Shown: one piece after another, positions 54,006 through 61,537 of the stretch
Layout: every line of letters begins with the position of its first letter
How positions within the stretch are numbered: the stretch's first letter is position 1
Origin: Sphingomonadaceae bacterium
Lineage (GTDB): Bacteria > Pseudomonadota > Alphaproteobacteria > Sphingomonadales > Sphingomonadaceae
Direction: 5' to 3'
DNA: 64,000 nt
Assembly: GCA_030147805.1 (NCBI GenBank)
Contig: JASBUR010000012.1
Span: 1 to 64,000, forward strand
Made by a program: the position numbers and the translations under genes
Notes under the pieces: generated by a model
The model's database searches: none
What the model was told of the DNA's origin: nothing
Seen by the model: the letters and a program-made list of their open reading frames with translations, nothing else

Positions 54006-54692
54006 GTGCCGCAACTCGTCCTCATCCGTCACGGCCAGAGCGCCTGGAACCTCGAGAACCGCTTCACCGGCTGGTGGGACGTCGACGTCACCGAGCAGGG
54101 CGTCGCCGAGGCGATCGCCGCCGGCGAGCTGCTGGCCGCCAAGGGCTTCGACTTCGACATCGGCTTCACCAGCGTGCAGAAGCGCGCGATCAAGACGCTC
54201 AACCTGGTGCTCGAGGCGATGGACCGCCTCTGGATCCCGGTGACCAAGGACTGGCGGCTCAACGAGCGCCACTATGGCGGCCTGACCGGGCTCAACAAGG
54301 CCGAGACGGTGGCCAAGGTCGGCGAGGAACAGGTGAAGATCTGGCGCCGTTCGTTCGACATCCCACCGCCGGCGATCGAGCCGGGCAGCCCGTTCGACCT
54401 GTCGAGCGACCGCCGCTACGACGGCATCGCGGTGCCGCGGACCGAAAGCCTCAAGGACACCATCGCTCGCGTGCTGCCCTATTGGAACAGCGCGATCGTC
54501 CCCGAGCTGGCGGCGGGCAAGCGCGTGGTGATTTCGGCGCACGGCAACTCGCTGCGCGCGCTGGTCAAGCATCTGTCGGGGATTTCCGACGAGGAAATTC
54601 CGCTGCTCGAAATTCCGACCGGCCAGCCGCTGGTCTACGAGCTCGACGCCGATCTCAACGCCACCGACCGCTACTATCTCAAGGATCGTTGA
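54006..54692 (+). CDS. gpmA: 2,3-bisphosphoglycerate-dependent phosphoglycerate mutase
   Basis: Encodes 228 residues from a GTG start preceded by GGGAGAAAG. It interconverts 3- and 2-phosphoglycerate in glycolysis. The phosphohistidine motif [10 protein letters not shown] (His9) is at the N-terminus, with [12 protein letters not shown], the second His in [16 protein letters not shown], and [15 protein letters not shown]. Length fits dPGM. It lies a few genes from pyk, another lower-glycolysis gene, but not in one operon. Confidence 0.97.
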   Translation: MPQLVLIRHGQSAWNLENRFTGWWDVDVTEQGVAEAIAAGELLAAKGFDFDIGFTSVQKRAIKTLNLVLEAMDRLWIPVTKDWRLNERHYGGLTGLNKAETVAKVGEEQVKIWRRSFDIPPPAIEPGSPFDLSSDRRYDGIAVPRTESLKDTIARVLPYWNSAIVPELAAGKRVVISAHGNSLRALVKHLSGISDEEIPLLEIPTGQPLVYELDADLNATDRYYLKDR

Positions 54693-54737
54693 CGAGGCGC
54701 GTGGCGCCGGGGCGCAAGCGCAACTTGCGTCGGCTTG

Positions 54738-56114
54738 CTAGGCAGCGGCGCGCGCGAGCAGCAGCGCCAGCCGTTGCAGCGCGCGCTCGAGCTGGAGGCG
54801 GTTCGGAACGACGCCCAGCGACACGCGCACCGCTTCCGGCGCGGACCCGTCGGTGGTGAAGGCGTCGCTCGGCACCACCGACAGCCCCGAGTGAAGCGCC
54901 TGGGCGACGAAGGCGCCGCGCTGCCAATGCCCCGGCAGGCGCAGCCACAGATGATGTCCCTCGGGATGCGCGGCGGCGGCGTCGCCGAACAGCCGCGCGG
55001 CGATGGCCTGCCGTTCGATATTCTCGGCGCGGATCGCCTGGACGATCTCGTCGAGCGTCCCGTCCCCCGCCCAGCGCGCCGCCAGCGCCGAGGTGAGCGG
55101 CGACGCCATCAGGCTGGTGGCGCGGATTTCGTCCACCAGCCGGCCCGCCTCGGTAACCCCGGGGGCGACGACATAGGCAATGCGTAACGCCGGCGTGGCG
55201 CATTTCGACAGGCTGGCGATATGCCAGCTGATCTCGGGTGCCAGCGCCGCGATCGGCGGCGGGGCTTCGCTCGGCAGCGCGCCATAGGCGTCGTCCTCGA
55301 CGACCGTCACGCCATGCCGCGCGGCGATGGCGGCGATGGCGTGCCGGCGATCGGCGCCCATCGTGGCGGTCGTCGGATTGTCGATCGTCGGCACGATGTA
55401 GAGCGCCTTCACGCCGCCGCGTCGGCAGGCGCGCTCGAAGTCGTCGGGATCGATGCCCGCCTCGTCGATCGCCAGCGGCGCGATGCGATAGCCGCCGCGC
55501 GCGGCCGCAGCTCTCAGCCCGGGGTAGGTGAGCTGCGCGGCGCACAGCGTCTCGCCCCGCGTCAGCGTCAGCTCGAGGATCGCAGCGAGCGCGCTTTGCG
55601 CCCCGCTGGCGACCACCACCCGGTCCACCGGCAGTTCGCCGAGCCGCGGCGCCAGCCACCGGGCCGCCGCCATCCGGTGCGCCGCGATGCCCGCGCTGTC
55701 CTGATAGTGGAGCTGCGTCAGCGCATCGCCCGCGGCCATGATCGCCGCGGTGCCCTCCGCGATCCGCGCCCGTAGCCGGGCCGCGGCTGGTTGCGGCGGC
55801 ATGTTCATGCTCATGTCGACGATGGTCGGCAACGCCGACGCCGGGCGCTCGAGCTCGACGCTGCGCACGAAGCTGCCGCGCCCGACGCGGGCATCGAGCA
55901 GCCCGCGCCGCTGCGCCTCGCCGAACGCCCGGGTCACGGTGGTCAGGTCGACGCCGAGCGCGCCGGCCAGTTCGCGCTGCGGCGGCAGCCGGTCGCCGGC
56001 GGCCAGCGTTCCCGCCGCCACCGCGTCGGCGATGGCATCGGCGATCGCGAGATATTTGGGGCCGCCCTCGGCTGCCAGCGCCGGCAGCCACGCGATGTCA
56101 GTCGGCTTGCTCAT
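54738..56114 (-). CDS. MocR-type regulator (GntR HTH fused to aminotransferase)
   Basis: Encodes 458 residues. Residues about 20-85 form a GntR winged helix (KYLAIADAIADAVAAGTLAA, GDRLPPQRELAGALGVDLTT, VTRAFGEAQRRGLLDARVGR). The remainder is an aspartate-aminotransferase fold (class I/II) with the PLP lysine in SLSKCATPALRIAYV and the DDAYGALP pocket. MocR proteins such as GabR or PdxR are effector-sensing regulators that bind direct repeats. Target and effector unknown; a direct repeat at 56599-56632, upstream of the DUF983 gene with which it is co-transcribed, is a candidate site. Its start overlaps the DUF983 stop by 17 bases. Confidence 0.92.
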   Translation of the reverse strand: MSKPTDIAWLPALAAEGGPKYLAIADAIADAVAAGTLAAGDRLPPQRELAGALGVDLTTVTRAFGEAQRRGLLDARVGRGSFVRSVELERPASALPTIVDMSMNMPPQPAAARLRARIAEGTAAIMAAGDALTQLHYQDSAGIAAHRMAAARWLAPRLGELPVDRVVVASGAQSALAAILELTLTRGETLCAAQLTYPGLRAAAARGGYRIAPLAIDEAGIDPDDFERACRRGGVKALYIVPTIDNPTTATMGADRRHAIAAIAARHGVTVVEDDAYGALPSEAPPPIAALAPEISWHIASLSKCATPALRIAYVVAPGVTEAGRLVDEIRATSLMASPLTSALAARWAGDGTLDEIVQAIRAENIERQAIAARLFGDAAAAHPEGHHLWLRLPGHWQRGAFVAQALHSGLSVVPSDAFTTDGSAPEAVRVSLGVVPNRLQLERALQRLALLLARAAA

Positions 56115-56565
56115 GGCGCGTCCTGCGGCTCTCCAGCTCTCCGGCGCGCCCGCGGTCGAGCTCGTCGAACAGCGCCTCGGTGCCCGCTTCCTGCGCCATG
56201 TTGACGTACTGCGAGGCGACGAGCCAGCCCTTGAGCGGTCGCAGGCTGAGCACGCAGCTCGCGACCATCAGCGGGCCCGAGGTCAGGATATGGACCCAGA
56301 ACGGCGGCTCGAACGACAGTTCGACCCACATGACGAAGAAGATCAGCGGGAAGGTGATGAAGCACAGCGCGAAGAAGGCCGGCCCATCGTCCGGCGTCGC
56401 ATAGCCATAGTCGAGATCGCAGCGGCGGCAGCGGTCGGCAAGCTTGAGCCAGCTCGCGAACATCTTGCCCTTCGCGCAGCGTGGGCAGCGACCCTTCAGC
56501 CCGGTCGCGCCGATCCAGCGGAGCCGGTCGCTGCCCTCGAGCTCGCGCGCATTGATCATGTCCAT
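56098..56565 (-). CDS. DUF983 family membrane protein
   Basis: Encodes 155 residues from the ATG at 56565 (a GTG three codons upstream is also possible). A four-Cys zinc ribbon (GRCPRCAKGKMF and DRCRRCDLDYG) is followed by two transmembrane helices (FALCFITFPLIFFVMWVEL and VHILTSGPLMVASCVLSL), the DUF983 layout. The C-terminal tail is charged. Family function unknown, with proposed links to cytochrome oxidase assembly regions. Upstream of the MocR gene, with a 17-base overlap. Confidence 0.88.
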   Translation of the reverse strand: MDMINARELEGSDRLRWIGATGLKGRCPRCAKGKMFASWLKLADRCRRCDLDYGYATPDDGPAFFALCFITFPLIFFVMWVELSFEPPFWVHILTSGPLMVASCVLSLRPLKGWLVASQYVNMAQEAGTEALFDELDRGRAGELESRRTRHEQAD

Positions 56566-56598
56566 CGATGTCACCTGCCTGCCCGGTTGCGTGTCGGC

Positions 56599-56632
56599 AT
56601 TGTATGGATGGAATATATAATATTGTATGGAT
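56599..56632. promoter_or_regulatory. Direct repeat ATTGTATGGAT x2, candidate MocR site
   Basis: Identical 11-base units ATTGTATGGAT at 56599-56609 and 56622-56632, 23 bases apart start to start (about two helical turns), separated by an AT-only-like centre (GGAATATATAAT). It lies between the DUF983/MocR operon and the divergent DsrE-like gene. MocR regulators are known to bind direct repeats, so autoregulation is a fair inference. Confidence 0.5.
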
Positions 56633-56796
56633 CACGTTGTCGCATGAGCTGTGACGACGGTCGATGGGGGCAGGCGCGGGCCATCGTGCAGGGGCGCCTC
56701 GCGCCGCAGCACCTCGACCGCGGTTCGCCAAGGCGGTGGCCGGCTCGACCGCGCCGCGCTAGGTGATCGACGATGTTCACTGGAGGGGAAGCCGAA

Positions 56797-57345
56797 ATGC
56801 CCAAGCTGCCGATCATCTTCACCATGCTGCTGCTGGTCGCGGCGCCAGCGGCGGCGGCGCCGCCGCGCCCAGGCTTCGTCGCCGGGCCGGTGTTCGGCAA
56901 CTTCGGGCATATCGCGCCGGTCGACAGCGATCTCGCCATTCCGGACGACGCGGCGTTCAAGGTGGCGTTCGACCTGTCGGCGAAGGCCGCGCCCGGCGAG
57001 ATCGGCCGGACGATCGATTCGGCGGCGCGGTTCATCAACATGCACGTCGCGGCGGGCGTGCCGGTTGCCGACATCAAGGTCGCGATCGTCGTTCACGGTC
57101 CCGCGTCGGGCGACCTGCTCAAGCCCGAGGCCTATGCGGCCCGCAACAAGGGGGCGGTCAACGGCAGCGCCGCGGCAATCAGCACGCTGGCGGCGCACGG
57201 CGTCGATATCTGGCTGTGCGGCCAGAGCGCGGTGGCGTCGTCGATCGACAAGGCCGATCTCGTCCCCGGCGTGAAGATGGCGCTGTCGGCGATGACGGCG
57301 TTCGCGCTGCTGCAACGGCAGGGCTATACGGTGAACCCGTTCTGA
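56797..57345 (+). CDS. DsrE family periplasmic protein
   Basis: Encodes 182 residues with a signal peptide (MPKLPIIFTMLLLVAAPAAA). The DsrE/DsrF-like core is visible: FKVAFDLSAKAAPGEIGRTI, NMHVAAGVPVADIKVAIVVH and STLAAHGVDIWLCGQSAVAS, with a Cys at the expected position of sulfur-carrier homologues. Exported DsrE-like proteins are of unknown function. The ATG at 56797, preceded by GGAGGGGAAG, is preferred over an ATG eight codons earlier. Confidence 0.85.
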   Translation: MPKLPIIFTMLLLVAAPAAAAPPRPGFVAGPVFGNFGHIAPVDSDLAIPDDAAFKVAFDLSAKAAPGEIGRTIDSAARFINMHVAAGVPVADIKVAIVVHGPASGDLLKPEAYAARNKGAVNGSAAAISTLAAHGVDIWLCGQSAVASSIDKADLVPGVKMALSAMTAFALLQRQGYTVNPF

Positions 57346-57418
57346 GCGTGCCTTTCCCCTGTACGGCTGCCGCCCGCATGAATAAGTTGCGCGCTTTCTC
57401 GGGGGCTGCGGAGTGAAA

Positions 57419-57907
57419 ATGGCAGGCGAGGCGCCGATCGTCGGCATCATCATGGGCAGCCGCTCCGACTGGGAGACGATGACTCATGCCGCCGAGACGC
57501 TGGTCAAGCTTGGCGTCCCGCACGAGGTCAAGGTCGTCTCGGCGCACCGCACGCCGCAGCGGATGTACGATTATGCGCAGGCGGCCGCCGGCCGCGGGCT
57601 CAAGGTCATCATCGCCGCCGCCGGCGGCGCCGCGCACCTGCCGGGCATGACCGCTTCGCTGACCCGGCTGCCGGTGCTCGGCGTCCCGATCGAATCGAAG
57701 ACATTGAAGGGCGTCGACAGCCTGCTGTCGATCGTCCAGATGCCCGCCGGCATTCCGGTCGGCACGCTCGCCATCGGCCGCGCCGGCGCGGTCAACGCTG
57801 CGCTGCTCGCCGCCGCCATGCTCGCGACGCATAATCCGGCGCTCGCCGAACGCGTCGAGGCGTTCCGCCAGGCGCAGACCGACGCGATCGACGAATCGCC
57901 CGAATGA
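57419..57907 (+). CDS. purE: 5-(carboxyamino)imidazole ribonucleotide mutase
   Basis: Encodes 162 residues. It converts N5-CAIR to CAIR in purine synthesis. The family hallmarks [42 protein letters not shown] and [20 protein letters not shown] are all present, including the SAHR catalytic His. GGAG lies five bases before the ATG at 57419. The stop overlaps the purK start by four bases (ATGA). Confidence 0.97.
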   Translation: MAGEAPIVGIIMGSRSDWETMTHAAETLVKLGVPHEVKVVSAHRTPQRMYDYAQAAAGRGLKVIIAAAGGAAHLPGMTASLTRLPVLGVPIESKTLKGVDSLLSIVQMPAGIPVGTLAIGRAGAVNAALLAAAMLATHNPALAERVEAFRQAQTDAIDESPE

Positions 57908-58962
57908 TTCCGCCCGGCTCGACGATCGGCATCCTCGGCGGCGGCCAGCTCGGCCGCATGCTGGCGATCGCCGCCGCCAGCATGGGCTACCGCGTCCACA
58001 GCTATGCGCCCGACGACGAAATCCCCGGCGGCGACGTTTCGGCAGAAGTGACGCGCGCCGCCTATGATGATTTCGCCGCGCTCGACGCCTTTGCCGCGTC
58101 GGTCGACGTCGTCACCTACGAGTTCGAGAATATCGACGTCGCCGCGGTCGAGCATGTCGCCGGCATCGTCCCCGTCCGCCCCGGCGCCGCGGCGCTTCGC
58201 GTGTCGCAGGACCGCGTCACCGAAAAGGAGTTCGTGACCAAGCTCGGCGGCCGCCCGGCGCCGTTTCGCGCCGTTGGCAGCCTCGCCGACCTTGCGGTGG
58301 CGCTGGCCGAACTCGGCGCCCCCGCGCTGCTCAAGACCCGGCGCTTCGGTTACGACGGCAAGGGGCAGGCGCGGATCGAGACCGCCGCCGATGCCGAGCC
58401 GGCCTGGGCGTCGATCGGCGAGCGCCCGGCGGTGCTGGAGGGGCTCGTCCGCTTCGACGCCGAATTCTCGGTGCTGCTCGCACGCGGGCTCGACGGCGCG
58501 ACGCGCGTCTATGCCACGCCGCGCAACGAGCATGCGAACGGCGTGCTGTCCTGCTCGATCGTTCCGGCGGGCGATCCGGTCAAGGCGCAGGCGCCCGAAG
58601 CGATCGCGCTGGCGCGCAGGGTCGCCGACGCGCTCGACTATGTCGGGCTGCTGACGCTCGAATTCTTCGCGACGCGCGACGGCCCGGTGTTCAACGAGAT
58701 GGCGCCGCGCGTTCACAATTCCGGTCATTGGACGATCGAGGGCGCGCGCGTCAGCCAGTTCGAGAACCATATCCGCGCCGTCTGCGGGCTGCCGCTCGGC
58801 GATCCCTCGCTGACCGCACCCGCGGTCCGCCTCGACAATCTGCTCGGCGATGCCGTCCACGACTGGCAGTCGATCCTCGCCGACCCGCACGCCCACCTGC
58901 ACCTCTACGGCAAGAGCGAGGTGAAGCCGGGGCGCAAGATGGGGCACGTCACCCGGCTGTAG
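57904..58962 (+). CDS. purK: 5-(carboxyamino)imidazole ribonucleotide synthase
   Basis: Encodes 352 residues, the ATP-grasp enzyme that makes N5-CAIR from AIR, ATP and bicarbonate, immediately before PurE's step. The N-terminal [20 protein letters not shown], the ATP-grasp [17 protein letters not shown], and [20 protein letters not shown] are family signatures. Translationally coupled to purE through an ATGA overlap. The C-terminal [20 protein letters not shown] is typical. Confidence 0.97.
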   Translation: MIPPGSTIGILGGGQLGRMLAIAAASMGYRVHSYAPDDEIPGGDVSAEVTRAAYDDFAALDAFAASVDVVTYEFENIDVAAVEHVAGIVPVRPGAAALRVSQDRVTEKEFVTKLGGRPAPFRAVGSLADLAVALAELGAPALLKTRRFGYDGKGQARIETAADAEPAWASIGERPAVLEGLVRFDAEFSVLLARGLDGATRVYATPRNEHANGVLSCSIVPAGDPVKAQAPEAIALARRVADALDYVGLLTLEFFATRDGPVFNEMAPRVHNSGHWTIEGARVSQFENHIRAVCGLPLGDPSLTAPAVRLDNLLGDAVHDWQSILADPHAHLHLYGKSEVKPGRKMGHVTRL

Positions 58963-59086
58963 GCCGCACGGGGTCGTGCCGTAGCGCGCCGAGCGCGACC
59001 GCTTGTCGCAAACCTGCCACCGGCCGCCCCGGAATTTCGGACTCCGATCTCTCTAACTGCCTGAAAAGACGACGGTGGTTGCGGCT

Positions 59087-59106
59087 CCCTCGTGGCAGCA
59101 CGAGGG
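59087..59106. terminator. Hairpin CCCTCGTG/CACGAGGG after purK
   Basis: Eight-base perfect arms with a four-base loop GCAG, followed by TTT, 125 bases past the purK stop. It may end the purEK transcript or lie in the leader of the next gene. The U-tract is short. Confidence 0.4.
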
Positions 59107-59148
59107 TTTGCGCGGCGCGGCCAGCCATGCATATTCAGGTCCGCAGCC

Positions 59149-59183
59149 CGGGGGGGCTGCGCGTGTGTTGCGGGGGTTACTTC
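59149..59183 (+). promoter_or_regulatory. Shared leader before family copy 2
   Basis: The sequence GGGGGGCTGCGCG followed by a short purine-rich spacer and TTACTTC-ATG recurs upstream of copy 3 (GGGGGGCTGCGCG at 61508, then GAGGAG and TTGCTTC-ATG). Conservation outside the coding region shows that both copies carry the same translational leader, supporting the chosen starts. Confidence 0.5.
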
Positions 59184-61127
59184 ATGTTCGTCGGGAAAAT
59201 CGGCCGCGCGTTCGGCCGTTCGCGCGTTGCCAATCGCATCGCCGGCTGGGGAAGCTTTGGGCGCGTGGCCGCCCTTGCGTTGGGGGCGGCGACCGCGGCG
59301 TGCGGCGGCGGCGGCGGCGAGAGCAGCCCGTCGGCGGCGCCATCGCCCGAATCGATCAGCACGCCGACCGGCTCGGGCGCCCCCGAAGCGGTGGTGCAGC
59401 GGGTGCCGGAGATCGGTACCCCGATCGACGTCATCAGCACCCGGTCAGGTCGATGGCGGCTGTTCGCGCTGCCGGCGCAGGGGAGCGCTGCAGTCTATCG
59501 CATGACGCTCGATGAAAAGCCTGCCTTCGCGCGCGAGTTCGCCTGTCGCCCGATCGCCACCAAGGAGCAAGGCGACGGCAGTGCGCTCGACATGGCCGCG
59601 GTGAAGCTGCTCGATACCGACGCCACGGTCGCGCAGGGGGCCTGCCGCGTCGTGCAGAACATGGATCCGGTCGCACCCAACCTCGGCTGGTTGCGCGAGG
59701 CGGTGAGCAACGGCGTCCTCCCGTCCTACAAGCGCGAGCGCGCCTGGGTTTCCGGCCTGAAGCCGCTGGCGGCCGACCCGGTCCGCGGCGCCTATGACCC
59801 TACCAGCCTGGGCCCGCGCACCGACGGCGCCGCGACCCCGCCGACCGCATCGCATAATTTCGCCGGCACGACCTCGTCGCAGGGGGGCGAATATGAGGCC
59901 TCGCGCGGCTTTCTCCACAATGCCGATGCGCGGGTCGTCGACGCCGCGCTCCACGAGGAGGATACCGCGGTGTCGGCCTACTGGCCCGAGTTCATCCAAT
60001 ATACCTTCTACAGCCTGGCGCAGCCACAAGGCGCCGCCTGGTCGGTCAAGAGCCACGTCACCATCGATCCACAGTTTCCACAGGAGGGAGAGCGCGGCTG
60101 GGAGCTGCCGTTCCACAACAATCCCAACCCGGCGGTCGACAGCATGACCGCGGTCGACGACTGGGGTCGCAATCTTCCGCATCTCGAGAACACCGGATTC
60201 GTCCACTGGCTAGCCACCGAGGATCCGATCGCCGGCCTCGTCGTGCAGCGCCAGGCGGCCTATGCGCTGGCCGGCCGCTACGAATATCTGCGCGGTGGCT
60301 ACGCCGGTACGACGCAGCCGGCTGACACCGCCTATGAAGGCACGACCGACGAGGAGCGGGGGCTGTTCAACACGCTGTCCGCCTTGTGGAAGTCGCGCGA
60401 CGTCTCGCGCCGCATCAACAGCAGCGAAGGACGGATGTTCTGGACTCAGGCGCGTACCGAACGCCAGGCCGACGACGTCATCGCCTTCTATGACGCGATC
60501 GCAAGCCGCATTGCCGCCGCCGGGCCGGCGACGCCGGCCGACTATCTTGCCAAGCTGTCGGGAACGACCTTCGCCTCGATCGGCGTCGGCTCGTTCGTGA
60601 TGAGCGACGGCAGCACCGTGAAGCTGCGCCAGGCCTCGGCTTTCGAAACGGTCCAATATGGCAAGGAGCCGCTCTGGCTGTGGGCTAAGGCCGGCAAGGC
60701 GAGCGTGCGCGACTGGTTCACCGCCTATGCGACCGGATTGACGATGCGCATGTCGGTCATCGGCGGCGCGATGGGCGTCGACGGGCGGACCAGCACCGGC
60801 GGCTCGGGCTACCCGGTCGGGCCGACGACACTCGCAGACGGCGTTGCCGTCGCGGCCGCGCCGCCCTTCTCAACGCCGGCGGGATGGGCTGAATGGGTCG
60901 CGGCGCTGCCGCTCAAGCAGGTCGATGCACGCGACAGCTTCAACGGCGCATCGGTTCATACCGCGATGCAGATGGAGGGGGCGCTGCTGATGGCGCGCGA
61001 CCTCGGCTTGCAGATCCCCGAGCTTGATTCGGCGCTGTCGCGGATCAAGCAGGCGCGCGCCGCTACGACGTCGTTCCGCTATTCGGGACTGCAGATGCAC
61101 AAGCACCTCGGAGCGCCGGCGCAATAG
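59184..61127 (+). CDS. Unrecognised secreted lipoprotein-like protein, family copy 2
   Basis: Encodes 647 residues. A basic N-terminus (KIGRAFGRSRVANRIAGWGS) and a short hydrophobic segment (FGRVAALALGAATAAC) end in Cys followed by five Gly, which looks like a lipoprotein processing site though the lipobox is imperfect. A Ser/Pro-rich linker follows. The main domain shares with copies 1 and 3: IDVISTRSGRWRLFALPAQG, the two conserved Cys (FACRPIATKE, GACRVVQN), YDPTSLGPRTDGAAT, SRGFLHNADARVVDAALHEE, YSLAQPQGAAWS, DPQFPQEGERGWELPF, NTGFVHWLATEDPIAGLVVQ and AFETVQYGKEPLWLWAKAGK. Long helical, Trp/Tyr-rich blocks suggest an all-alpha domain. No catalytic signature recognised; function unknown. 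Confidence 0.82.
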   Translation: MFVGKIGRAFGRSRVANRIAGWGSFGRVAALALGAATAACGGGGGESSPSAAPSPESISTPTGSGAPEAVVQRVPEIGTPIDVISTRSGRWRLFALPAQGSAAVYRMTLDEKPAFAREFACRPIATKEQGDGSALDMAAVKLLDTDATVAQGACRVVQNMDPVAPNLGWLREAVSNGVLPSYKRERAWVSGLKPLAADPVRGAYDPTSLGPRTDGAATPPTASHNFAGTTSSQGGEYEASRGFLHNADARVVDAALHEEDTAVSAYWPEFIQYTFYSLAQPQGAAWSVKSHVTIDPQFPQEGERGWELPFHNNPNPAVDSMTAVDDWGRNLPHLENTGFVHWLATEDPIAGLVVQRQAAYALAGRYEYLRGGYAGTTQPADTAYEGTTDEERGLFNTLSALWKSRDVSRRINSSEGRMFWTQARTERQADDVIAFYDAIASRIAAAGPATPADYLAKLSGTTFASIGVGSFVMSDGSTVKLRQASAFETVQYGKEPLWLWAKAGKASVRDWFTAYATGLTMRMSVIGGAMGVDGRTSTGGSGYPVGPTTLADGVAVAAAPPFSTPAGWAEWVAALPLKQVDARDSFNGASVHTAMQMEGALLMARDLGLQIPELDSALSRIKQARAATTSFRYSGLQMHKHLGAPAQ

Positions 61128-61537
61128 GCGCCGCACGGCGGCGCTCGACGCCCGAGTCGCCGCGCCGTCGCCCCGAGTCGCGCGCCGCGCGCGCCGCTGC
61201 GCCCGCTCGCCCCCCCCGATACCGATCGCGGACCGAGTCTGTCGGCACGCCGCAGACTCGGACTCCAAACCGGCTCCAGGAAGGTTCGGCCGCGGCCGCG
61301 TGGCGACGTGCGTTAACCATTTCCCGACGATGCGGATCGGCGGTCGGCGAACGCCCGGCGTTAACCAAGAATCGAGCCGGAAGCTGGCGGCGCGAAATGG
61401 TTAACGAGTCACTAACACATTGTTTTTGCTCCAGTAAAAACACGAGGTCGTATTTCGCCTGATTGAATCCGGCGCGCCTGCGGACCTACTCTTTGCGCGA
61501 CGCGGCCGGGGGGCTGCGCGAGTAGAGGAGTTGCTTC
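61128..61537 (+). other. Intergenic region with CtrA-type sites between copies 2 and 3
   Basis: About 410 bases without a gene. The first half is GC-rich and featureless. The second half is AT-richer and contains TTAACCAT at 61313, TTAACCAA at 61361, ATGGTTAA at 61397 and a near full CtrA site TTAACGAGTCACTAAC at 61401, followed by a TGTTTTT/AAAAACA inverted repeat (61421-61442). The GC-rich copy-type leader begins at about 61508. Confidence 0.75.
61313..61416 (+). promoter_or_regulatory. Cluster of CtrA-like binding motifs upstream of copy 3
   Basis: Alphaproteobacterial CtrA recognises TTAA-N7-TTAAC and the half-site TTAACCAT. Here TTAACCAT occurs at 61313-61320 and, inverted, at 61397-61404; TTAACCAA is at 61361-61368; and TTAA-CGAGTCA-CTAAC at 61401-61416 misses the full consensus by one base. 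The clustering in a GC-rich genome is unlikely by chance. Actual binding is inference. Confidence 0.5.

Noticed and set aside
56773-56797. Longer start for the DsrE-like protein
   Set aside because: The ATG at 56797 has GGAGGGGAAG upstream and begins a proper signal peptide; the longer form adds eight polar residues before it.
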